64,000 nucleotides of DNA from Nymphaea colorata (lineage: Eukaryota; Streptophyta; Magnoliopsida; Nymphaeales; Nymphaeaceae), in assembly GCF_008831285.2 (NCBI RefSeq), contig NC_045145.1, positions 20,352,040 through 20,416,039 of the forward strand, in the 5' to 3' direction. This document shows positions 54,911-64,000 of the stretch, piece by piece; the stretch's first letter is position 1; every line of letters starts with the position of its first letter. Under the pieces are notes generated by a model. It ran no database searches, was not told the origin of the DNA, and saw nothing but the letters and a program-made list of their open reading frames with translations. Made by a program: the position numbers and the translations under genes.

Positions 54911-55340
54911 ACCAAAAGAAACGAGATGCCAAATGATTTTGCGTGGATGAGACAGAAAGTGGTGTTATTCTCTTCGTTTTCCCGTTTTCCTGTTGGCCTG
55001 GCTTATCTACAATGCTGGCAGAGAGTGGTGTTGTGCTTGTGAGTTTATGTAAAGAGTGCTTGTGAGTTTTAAGTATAGAGGGTATGGCTGTCTAATACAA
55101 GGTTTTGCTTTCCATTGAAATTGAGCGTTGGTCACACTGCCACCGTGGTGACGATTTAATGTACAGCAAAATATTCCAAGCATCATCTCATCTATGACTG
55201 TGTTGGTTTTAATACAGGATCGATGTTTCGGAGGAGGAACTCACTCGCACAGCTTCTCCATCAGATGTACACTAACATAAAAGCACTTGATGCTAACAGC
55301 GTCTCTTGAAAACAAAGCCTTAACAAGACATGAAGAACAT
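54911..55340. other. convergent intergenic interval, IST1-like / HOP2
   Basis: Only 430 bp separate the stop codon of the plus-strand IST1-like gene from that of the minus-strand HOP2 gene. Both 3' UTRs must lie here, so the two transcripts may overlap at their ends. No other feature is seen. Confidence 0.7.
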
Positions 55341-57019
55341 TCATCTGCACCTCTTTTGCTTTTTATTCTGCATCAGTAAAGAACTCAAAGACTGAAAATC
55401 TACTCCGACATCTTCATCATATTCAATTCCAAGCTCCTCCTGCCAAACGTCCATGGTTCATTAGAAAGGCTTTGTCGATAAGCCCATTAAACAAGTGAAT
55501 AAAATAAACCTACAAGAAGAAACCTTGAATTCTTTGAGGTCCTTGGGCATGTTCTCAGTTAACATATTCCATAGGTCTTTGAAAATACGTTTACGCTTTC
55601 TCCACAAGTTAATTGACTCAACGTAGGTTGCCTCCACTTTCTTTTTGTCCTCTGGGTTTACTAAAGATGTCCCCTCTCGCAACTTACTCAGTTTTGCCTC
55701 CATTTGTCCAACCTGACACAGATAGGGAGTCCACTATTGCAGGTGAGGATGTTTCAGGCAACTATGAGTTTTCAAGCAACATCAAGCTCACCTCTGCTTT
55801 AAGTTTGGCTTCTTTGGCGTAAATCTCTTCTAAAGTTAAGTTCGACTGCAGAACTCGAATTTCTGCAATTAGGCAGCCAGATCGCTTCAAAATCATATAA
55901 TTTGTCATTTAACCTACATATCTCAAATTCGGCAAAGTAGAGACGAAAGGTCAAAAGTTATCCTTCACCTGCCTCAATCTCGGTTTCTGCTTTCTTTTGT
56001 TGCTCCAACTCTTCTTGCAGTTTGCCATTCTCCTTCTTCATACGATCAAGCTCCTCATTATTTAGAATGTCAAACCGGTCCTGCCTGGCAAGGTATATCT
56101 TCTGTTTTCCATATTCTTTAAAAGAAATCTGTCCACTGTCAGCAAGTGAATCAAGTGCTTTTTGAACAGCGGTCTTCTTCAGCCCATGCTTTTGCAAGGC
56201 ATCAGCAACATTCTGGGAGTTCAGTGGCCTATTTTGCTGCAAAAGAATATGTCGATCATCGTCAAATTGAAAATCTCCAACGTTGTCAGGGTCGACCCTA
56301 AGCCTGCCCATCAATTTTGATCATCAAACATTTCTCAATGCAGACATCAAAACAAAGTTTCTTCATTTTTACTTCCTTTTTCATTTTGATATACATGATG
56401 GGATTAAGCAGATCACTACAGATTATGACAGTAGCGATCCACGGCAGCCGTTCAACAGTGAAAAGAATCTGTAGACAATATAAGTCTGTAGTATTAATCT
56501 AACAAACATCAATCCAAATTCTTTCAGAATTCCTCAAGAAGGGTATAGGTGAAAACCTATGCTAATTTTAACTTCCGAAAGAAGGTGAAGCCTGCTGCTA
56601 TAGCTAACCAATTTTCAGTAGAGAAAACTAATATTCAGCAAACAATAAAATCAGGGCGAAATAACTACAATTACGATAACTCTTCATATCTTGGGAGCTA
56701 CCTTCCACAAATTAGGCCAAACTGATCATCAGAAAACCAGAATGACCAAATCAACATCGGTCGCGTGAAATGAACGGGAAACCGCAAGCGTTGCATAATA
56801 TAAAAGAAACAAAAGGTCAGATTCCAACTTACATCATTGACGAAACTCAGCACCAGGCCTGAAAATGTACGAAAAAGAAGATCACCGAAAGTTATACGCA
56901 AAATACAAAACAAAAACTAAACAAAAGGGAGAAAAAACGAAAAGAAAGAACAAGCCAGCCTCCGTTACTACAAGAGAGAGAGAGCGATCACCTTCTGCGT
57001 CATCAGATTTTGGCGCCAT
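55341..57019 (-). CDS. HOP2: homologous-pairing protein 2 (HOP2/AHP2)
   Basis: HOP2 forms a heterodimer with MND1 and promotes strand invasion by DMC1/RAD51 in meiosis, ensuring pairing of homologous chromosomes. Six exons in transcript order: 57019-56992, 56858-56833, 56236-55969, 55862-55792, 55712-55524, 55439-55341; in phase, 226 aa, about the size I recall for the Arabidopsis protein. Exons 1-2 are only 28 and 26 nt and give MAPKSDDAEG and LVLSFVND. Exon 3 encodes the winged-helix DNA-binding part (QNRPLNSQNVADALQK, KKTAVQKALDSLADSG, FKEYGKQKIYLARQD) and then the start of the coiled coil. Exons 4-5 continue the coiled coil, with LQSNLTLEEI and VNPEDKKKVE, and the basic NLWRKRKRIFKDLW segment. 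Exon 6 gives the acidic EELGIEYDEDVG tail. Nothing suggests inactivation. Confidence 0.95.
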
Positions 57020-58447
57020 CCTCTGTTTGAGTGTTCAGGAAGGTAGCGGAGAGAACGAAGAAGAAGAACGGCGTTATTTATCTAGCGATTTCCCTCTTCT
57101 TTTTGTCCCCGGTTTCTTAGTTCTCCCTCTTTAAGTTGGCAATATCTATTTACCCCTACTTCCTCAAGAAATAACTTTAATACAGGGCAAGTGGATTACA
57201 ATCCGATGGGATTCACCTTGAAAACCAAACACTCCAAAAATGTCATTGATCATAAGTTACTCTTTTCCTTTCGTGGAAGTAAAGTAGCGTTTATGAAAAT
57301 CGAACTGAAAACCCACCGAACTTTTATCTTCTCGTCACCTCGATCTTCCGAAAGCCAATTAATCCTGGATTTTCATGAAAAATTCAATATTCTCATTTTT
57401 TCTGAAAAAAAAAATAAAGACAAAACGAGAAATATGTACTTGTAAGAAGAAATAGATGAATACAAATTCACTAGGCCACAACAAAATAAATCATTAGAAG
57501 ATCGCAACAAGTTGGCACATGGACTAATCTGCCACGATATTTTGGTTCATGGCACGTACCCTTTTTACTAGACAACCTCATAATATCGTTCATATTTATT
57601 TCTTCGGTAGATCGCCTCAGATGAATCTCAGTCTAATTTCAACCTATACTTTAGTGATACCATTCACCAAAATGTCAATTCTAGATACAGACAGAAGATA
57701 AAGCAAGACACTAAGATTCTGAAGATTCAAAGAAAACATAGAAGATGCAAAATGAAGGAAAGAGAGAAAATGATCTTAGATCGATTAAGGCTGAACATAT
57801 GATTTTGCATTTTATGGAACCTCCAACTTGAAGGCCTTCAGCTGCTACCAAGGAAAATTTATTCATGATGCATCGAGACAAGATATACATGCAATATAGC
57901 ATTTTCTATTCAGATTGCTCAAGATGTAAAGAAGATGGTGACCCCTGTGATGAAGTCAAACCAAAAGTTTGAATACGTTTCTATCTTTTTTTTTCTATCT
58001 TTTCTTTTGAATGGTATTTTGAAGAGCTCTTGAAAAAATAGATTGGTTCTTATGTTTTAAACTTAATTTCTACTGTTTGATTTCCTTGGAGTCTATGGTG
58101 CACATGATACATTAAGTCTAGCTAAGGGTCAATCTGGTAACTACTTGTTTTCTTCTAAACAAAATATAGACATCTTAATACATTTATAAAGACTAATGTG
58201 ATATAAAACATGTTTAATTTCAAATTGCTTTTATGAAGAAATATGGATTTTTTTTATCATCCAAATGTTTAGTTATAAGAGCCATTTGTTTTAACTTATT
58301 ATAAAAACACTATTAAACTCCGAAAAAATATGAACTCAATTTATGTTTCAATCAACCTATTCATGAGATCATATAAGTTACAATGCCAAAAAACACAATC
58401 ATCGCATTGAAGCAGTTTAGCTTTTACCCCAAACCTATATATATATG

Positions 58448-58498
<51 letters not shown>

Positions 58499-59460
58499 AC
58501 TGAATGGTAATTTTGGTTCTCCAGTGCCACCCGTTTCACTCATAAGGGTCATCCAATCTATCATAATAGAAAGTTGACAGAAAAATAATGCAAAAACGAT
58601 TGACATTTTCATCATATAATATTAGTTCATATAGGTTTCTTCTACTTTCTTATTTCAACTGTCCGAGTGACTTTTTCACTACATATAAAAAAGTTGAATG
58701 GTTACCCTAGCTTTTCAGAGCCATCTAACCATAGTTGTCATATTAAACATTATAAGTATTTACGAGAAAAACAAAGAAAAAAAGGTGTAATATTAATTTA
58801 TACATTTTTCTTTTTATTTTTCTATGCTTTAGATAAATGACTTTGGTAAAAAAGAATGTGTGACTTTAGATAGCCATAACACTCAATCTATACATATATA
58901 TAGATATATATATATATATATATTTTATTTATTTATTGAATGTAAACCGTTTAACATTACTGCCGGCACATTGCAACTTTTGAACCCGACTGTCTCGCTG
59001 GTTGTGTTGGGATTTAGTTACGGGGACATGCACTTGTTTACCTCCGTCAGGTTTGGTGTAAATAAATTTTGCTTCACGACTCCGAATCATCGATCGCTGA
59101 TGTAGATCATGTCATGTAACCTTTATCTTTAGCTAATGGCAAACAAATAGCCGCTTCCTCAAAATCTCCCATTGCTTCCTCCAGAAAAAACGGAGGTTGA
59201 CGGAGAAAAATAATTTGTAAAAAATGCCTCTATCAAACGAATTTATCTAAAACCTTCACCGACAACGAAGGTCGAAATCACTTGATGGTCCATCATGCAT
59301 AATCTCCACATTGCAGTCTGTTGCTTATCGGATCAGAACTGCTTCTCGAGTAACGGCTCCTCCAGGGTTGACCGATCTGATAAAGCCAATCTCCAGCTTG
59401 GCTGACAAAGTCAACATGAATCGCGCTGGGCAGATTTGTACAGCAGAAGATAACGCTGAA
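57020..59460. other. intergenic region left of the inverted duplication
   Basis: It contains the HOP2 promoter and AT-rich DNA. Microsatellites occur at 58438-58498 (AT, GT and GA in series) and 58898-58922. The open frames (57191-57445, 58860-59105) have no recognisable motif. GC content rises noticeably from about 59250 rightward. Confidence 0.55.
58438..58498. repeat. compound (AT)n(GT)n(GA)n microsatellite
   Basis: Three dinucleotide runs follow each other directly. Confidence 0.9.
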
Positions 59461-59580
59461 TGCCAATATTAGTCAAAGATAGAGGAGATCTTCTCAATGG
59501 CGGTTGTAAAACCGATCGCTCTTTGTATAAATTCATGTAGTGCCTCATGGAAAATACAGAAGAAGGAAGAAACCTTGCGA

Positions 59581-59960
59581 GAGAGTCCACTGCGCAATCG
59601 GGCTTCAACCACCGTATGATCGTGAATGAGCTCCAGGAGCAGTTGTTCGAGCGATTGTTTTTCTTCCTTCCTCAGCTTCCCCGATGCTTTGCAAGGTGAA
59701 GGAAGGCGGGAACCATGTTGAAATGGCCCTTCTGTTGAAATAACTCCTTGATGGGCACATGGGATGGAAATCAAATTCATGGGGTACAAGTCGGCAAAGA
59801 TGATCGGGCCTTGTTCGCCTCAAATTACGCGTCTCATGGAAAGATGATTGGAACGTCGTCTGTATCCAGTTCCATGCCGGAGAATTTCAAGTTCACCGGA
59901 AACCGCTTCCCAACCTTAAGGAAGACCCTATCAAAAGTCTTCACATCCAGCAGCCAAAAG
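59581..59960 (-). repeat. inverted duplication, left arm (unknown gene fragment)
   Basis: Read on the minus strand, this matches the plus strand of 60090-60400. Exact or near-exact anchors are TTTCCGGTGAACTT at 59889-59902 against 60148-60161, GCTGGATG at 59944-59951 against 60099-60106, CCCCAT.AATTT.AT.TCCAT at 59764-59784 against 60265-60285, and GGAGCTCA at 59627-59634 against 60340-60347. The first three pairs share one axis of symmetry near 60025; the last is offset by about 75 bp, so the left arm has extra sequence there. A 49-codon ORF (59983-59834) covers part of the arm. The translated text matches no family I know. Confidence 0.75.
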
Positions 59961-60021
59961 GCGACGGTAACTCCTTCAAACATATTTAGTAATGGACTAT
60001 GTTTTAGCATGAACCACAATT

Positions 60022-60300
60022 ATGGAAGGATCGATCATGAACATGATGGAGCTCGCCAAGCAGTTGATACGAAATGTTGCGTGGTTTAGCAGCTCATGGC
60101 TGGATGTTGAGGATTTTAGTGGGTCTTCTTTGGGCTTGATGAGCGGATTTCCGGTGAACTTAACATGGTCCGGCATGGAGCTGGAAGCAAATGACATTTC
60201 GATCGTCTTTCTTGATGTTGGAAGCTTGAGGCCAACTAAATCCGTTCATCTTTTCCCGACTGCACCCCATCAATTTTATCTCCATTACATTGAGCACTAA
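60022..60300 (+). CDS. hypothetical 92-aa ORF in the right arm of the inverted duplication
   Basis: An ATG-initiated ORF beginning at the symmetry axis and ending TAA at 60298-60300. Part of it (GFPVNLTWSGMELEANDISIVF) resembles the minus-strand ORF of the left arm (RFPVNLKFSGMELDTDDVPIIF). Upstream of this shared part the two arms differ by offsetting single-base insertions and deletions, so the reading frame has not been kept throughout. That favours decayed fragments of a former gene over two working paralogues. No domain, signal peptide or membrane segment is recognised, and the existence of a protein is doubtful. Confidence 0.2.
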   Translation: MEGSIMNMMELAKQLIRNVAWFSSSWLDVEDFSGSSLGLMSGFPVNLTWSGMELEANDISIVFLDVGSLRPTKSVHLFPTAPHQFYLHYIEH

Positions 60301-60400
60301 GAAGTAAGCAATGGGTACATCGGATCAACAAATGCTGACGGAGCTCACTGACAAGAATACTCTGGTGGAAGCCGCATTGTGCGATGGGCTCGCCGCTCTT
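60090..60400 (+). repeat. inverted duplication, right arm
   Basis: Partner of 59581-59960 in opposite orientation. Identity along the collinear part (60099-60285) is roughly 70-80% by eye, with a few single-base gaps. A further homologous block at 60328-60394 reads LTELTDKNTLVEAALCDGLA, against LLELIHDHTVVEARLRSGLS in the left arm. The two arms are separated by about 130 bp of weakly similar sequence. This is a head-to-head arrangement. Confidence 0.75.
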
Positions 60401-60604
60401 CTTTGTCTTGGGCATAGTGACATGTGGAACGAAACAGTGCGGCTCGCTGCTCTTATCGGAGAATCTGTAGCGTGGGGAGGTTTTACCGAAGATGAAGGGC
60501 CATCAAGTGATTTCCACCCTCGATGGACGACGGATGGATGCCCTCGCCTTCCGACGCAAAAGGTGAGGGGTTGTTTTTTTCTAATTTTAGATAATTTTAT
60601 TTGA

Positions 60605-63600
60605 TATGGGCCGGAATCCTATATATATATATATATATATATAATCTCAGACTAATTTCAAGGGGTTATTTTGCTGCTCTAGCTAGTCTCTTCCATCGCC
60701 GGAGCCGTTAAAACCATGTCGCCCTTTTCCATCAGGTATGGTTTCCAATCTATAGCCAGCAACGTCACCTGAGCTACTTATGTTGAAAACTCATTAATAT
60801 TTGACTGTATTAATCCAAATCATATTATTTGAATATTTGTTCGACGTGCTTAACATTTTGAGTATTGCTTCTCCACATTATCATTAATCTAAATACTTGT
60901 TATCTAAAATTACCGGTTTTACGTCATACCTAGTATTGCATGTGGCAACAACAGTACCCAAACTCGATCTGTCTGAATGGAAACACACAAAACTCAGGCC
61001 TCGAACTTGAAATGTTTGAGCCCGGTTTCAATCGCGCGTTGACTTGGGAAATGAAACTCCCAAAGGTCCGAAAACATGAAAACAAGCACAATAATATTTG
61101 CCCAAGATCCAAGAACACAAAGTAGGCACGACAGTAACAGCGGAACGAACGACCAACGAAGCGTAATTTCTACAAGGGATCGTTTCTGAATTTCATATAC
61201 AACCTATACAACCACAACTAACCATTATAACGCACAAGCTTATTAAACATTCGCACTATAACGATTCCTAACATCGTCTACCATCCACCTGCACCTTATA
61301 TTTACCCAAGACGTTATTACATAGGCGAAATTGATGCGTGTGTGTGTGCGTTCTCTAAAGTTCCAACTAAGTGACCAGGTTAAGAGAACCGTGCAATGAA
61401 CTCCTGAATCAGTTTTAACTGGCGATCACAGAAGATCTCGACACCCTTGAATCTTGAATCATCAATAAACCCTCTCCAAACATCCAAAACACGATGTTAA
61501 GTAGGTCTTAGTTTTTAAAGTAGGGCAAACCGCATCCGCACCATTACAATGTTTTCCACTTATAAGAATTAATGTGAATTAAATTGAGATCACATAAAAA
61601 CAGCATTCCACATTACACCCTTCCCTCTTGAGGAACTTGCGCACGCATAGAGCCTCGGCGAGAAAACAGGATTGAGGAGCACTACAATTGGAAAGAGCTT
61701 GCGTGTAATCAAACGGAAGGAGTGTAACGTTATCCTAAGCGGCGGTTGGATACAAAGCACATGAAGCTCGAAATGCACACCAACAAAAAGAACTGAGAAA
61801 TTTACTTGTCCATTACATGATATGAGGCACATAGAAACCCAAAGTTCACAAACTTATTCAGGTTCAAGCACATACAAGCCGTAGAAACGCTGCTCAAACA
61901 CAGGTGAACGTACAAAAAAAATCAACAAACTAGATTGATGCCCTGGTCGATAAATTTGTTGCACACAAGACCAACAAATTGGAAAACATTTCGAAGTCAA
62001 CAATTGCGAAGTAAACGAACTTCAGCCGTTTTAAGATTACACGGTAAAAGTATATAAAAACATGGTAGCTTGGAAGTTCTTGTGTGGCCCTCAAGAGAAT
62101 AGGTGACATCAAATGGCAGTTACATTAACATATCTTAGCCAAGCGACCACAAGGTTCCACAAGCAGCGAAAGCTTCTGTTGTGACAGGTCAAGCGTTGAT
62201 TAAAATGCCTCCCCTGGTCCACGGCAACATCTTTCCATGACATGAAAAAGTATTAAAACTAAGTGCGCAAAATGGTAGATCCAGTCGGAGTATTTCTAAG
62301 TTTTGGCTGCACCAGCTCTCTCCTCTCTCACACCAACCTGCGTGTAGGTCCAACACGTGGACTGCATCTCAGGTTCAATTTCCGTGGGCATTACACTTCG
62401 GTCAACACGCTCGGTGTTGAGAGATAATGGCTGAATGTGAGATCCTACTGGCTTTCAGGATGGCTGGGGTGGACTTTGAGCACCCCCAACCCCTCCTTTT
62501 TCTGTGTAAATATATGCATGAAGACAAGAAAACTGTCCAGACAACTGACTCATCATTCAACAAATAAGAACAACCAATGAGAGATAAGTGAGATTTGACG
62601 GGGTCACAACATTAGTTTTCATTCTCTAATTTCCAAGAAGAGATCAAATAACAATTGAAAGATCGAAGTTGTAACAACAGATTATGACATAAGAAATTAT
62701 AATCCATAGTGAAAGAGTATATAGAAAATAAAACAGCTGGCAGCATGCCAACATTCTTATTGCTTCATGCTTAAGAGGTTGCAACCGAAGCAACAAATCA
62801 CAGCACAAACATATGTTAGCCAGGAGAAAAAGAGGTTGAATGCGATGGTAAATGCTTTTAACAAGGCAAGTTGCTTAAAATGAAACACTAAACCTAGGTA
62901 TGGAGTAAGAGACAGACAGCACCCAAACCTACTCTCTCTCCATTTTTCTCTCCCTCTCTAAGTCAAATGGGTACAACAGATAGAACAAGTGCAGCAACCA
63001 TCTCTATGTCTCACTAAATGCATGACAGTGAACATCAACAAGAGATCAATGACTTGTTTCAGTAGCCACAGGCATTAGGTGCCATTATCTACTTTCCTTA
63101 TTTAATATGTGTGTGTGTGTGTATCACACACCAATTTTGACCTGTCTGAGTGCTAACTGAACATAAAAAACCTTCTTCTCAAGTGACAACAGGAACAGTT
63201 GCTAACAGTAACCTTCCTATACTTTCCTTATACTATGACTAAGTTCATGATTTTATTTGAAGCTTAAAAAACTAAACGTCATCAATGGGGATACGATTAA
63301 CCAATCTAAAAAGGCAGAGGCCTTGAGCCATCCAATCACATATATTGACATTTATAGGTTGTCAAGAACGAGACAAACATTTATCTGCAGAAAACCAAGA
63401 ACAGATAACATTGCCTCAGCTATACCATCCTCAGCTATCCACTCTTAACAGTCACATTCGATTGCATGCAAGCTCCAGATGCAGGTGCGCACCATTTTTT
63501 ATAAAACACGGATATATATATACACATATATTATAGACACACAGAGATATACATATATATTATAGACACACAGAGAGACGATAAATGAACGGTGCACCCC

Positions 63601-64000
63601 AAAGTTTTGGTGTCCCACTCCCCCAGGCTAAATGACATTCTCTTACTCGAGCTGATGACATAAACAAATTTGACATAGCTTTTCCACAAATCATGTTTTA
63701 ATTCATGGTTTGGGGAATAAAATCATGATTTCTTATCCCAACAAATTTTCATGCATATCCATCAAAGGTTCTTATTTTGTTAAATAAGCTAAATAGAATA
63801 CATCTATCAAACATTTTCGCTATTTGATCATTGTATGATATTAGGGCAGGGAAAACAAGGATACAAAAAACTCGGAGCACACAAATCACTATCATTTGCC
63901 AACTATCAGGGAACACAAAGGGCACAGAAAAGTTGGCACACATGAATGGTTTAGCCTCTTTGAACTGATTCTGAACCATCCAATTTGATTAATAGCTCAC
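60605..64000. other. right-edge region, no gene supported
   Basis: The DNA is AT-rich with a TA microsatellite near 60621-60642 and a TG run near 63109-63122. No splice-joined gene could be built on either strand. A 52-codon open stretch on the minus strand (62296-62451, behind a weak acceptor) was considered and left uncalled. If a minus-strand gene starts beyond the right edge, its last exons or 3' UTR could lie here. Confidence 0.45.
63523..63577. repeat. 27-bp tandem repeat, two units
   Basis: The segment ATATATTATAGACACACAGAG occurs twice with a 27-bp period. It is flanked by GGTGCGCACC (63484-63493) and GGTGCACC (63591-63598), giving a small GTGC-bordered low-complexity block. Confidence 0.6.

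Noticed and set aside
62296-62451. 52-codon minus-strand open stretch behind a CTGAAAG acceptor, ending TAG
   Set aside because: It could be the last exon of a gene entering from the right edge, but no preceding exon could be joined to it, it matches no family I know, and open stretches of this length are not rare by chance.

Overview
This window is nuclear DNA from a flowering plant. The genes have several short exons with GT..AG introns, a plastid-targeted enzyme and plant-only families (TGA-type bZIP, ALMT, CXE). Intergenic DNA is AT-rich, with long (AT)n tracts and small inverted-repeat elements. Nothing looks bacterial or viral. I could not resolve the lineage within angiosperms, and I saw no tRNA, rRNA or CRISPR sequence.

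I could build eight genes by joining exons through canonical splice sites with reading phase kept. In order they are: a PLAC8/cell-number-regulator-type gene (+, 1.5-4.7 kb, 5' reading frame disrupted); a TGA2-clade bZIP factor of 447 aa (+, 12.98-19.88 kb, 11 exons); a 103-aa protein resembling a plant complex I accessory subunit (+, 23.07-23.49 kb); an intronless class I-type carboxylesterase of 345 aa (-, 27.5-28.5 kb); an ALMT9-like vacuolar anion channel of 571 aa (-, 30.4-35.4 kb); a twin-CX9C CMC1-like protein of 92 aa (+, 40.9-44.4 kb); the plastid pyruvate dehydrogenase E2 subunit of 484 aa (+, 45.9-49.6 kb); and an IST1-like ESCRT protein of 495 aa (+, 52.9-54.9 kb). A ninth gene, the meiotic HOP2 homologue of 226 aa (-, 55.3-57.0 kb), converges on the IST1-like gene. 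The genes are unrelated in function, as expected for plant chromosomal DNA.

The spaces between genes hold repeats. Two copies of a hAT-type MITE lie at 9.9 and 38.3 kb; the second has matching 8-bp flanks. Two loci carry a foldback family built on TTATCTCATA. A GTTTGG-ended foldback sits in the first coding intron of the ALMT gene. Many microsatellites are present. From 60.6 kb to the right edge I found no gene I could defend.

The features most worth a second look are an inverted duplication centred near 60,025 (59.6-60.4 kb), whose arms could fold into a long imperfect RNA hairpin, and a pair of overlapping upstream ORFs ending two bases before the TGA start codon. Also notable are a TGA protein that keeps only the first of the two TGA1 redox cysteines, and the out-of-frame start of the PLAC8 gene.
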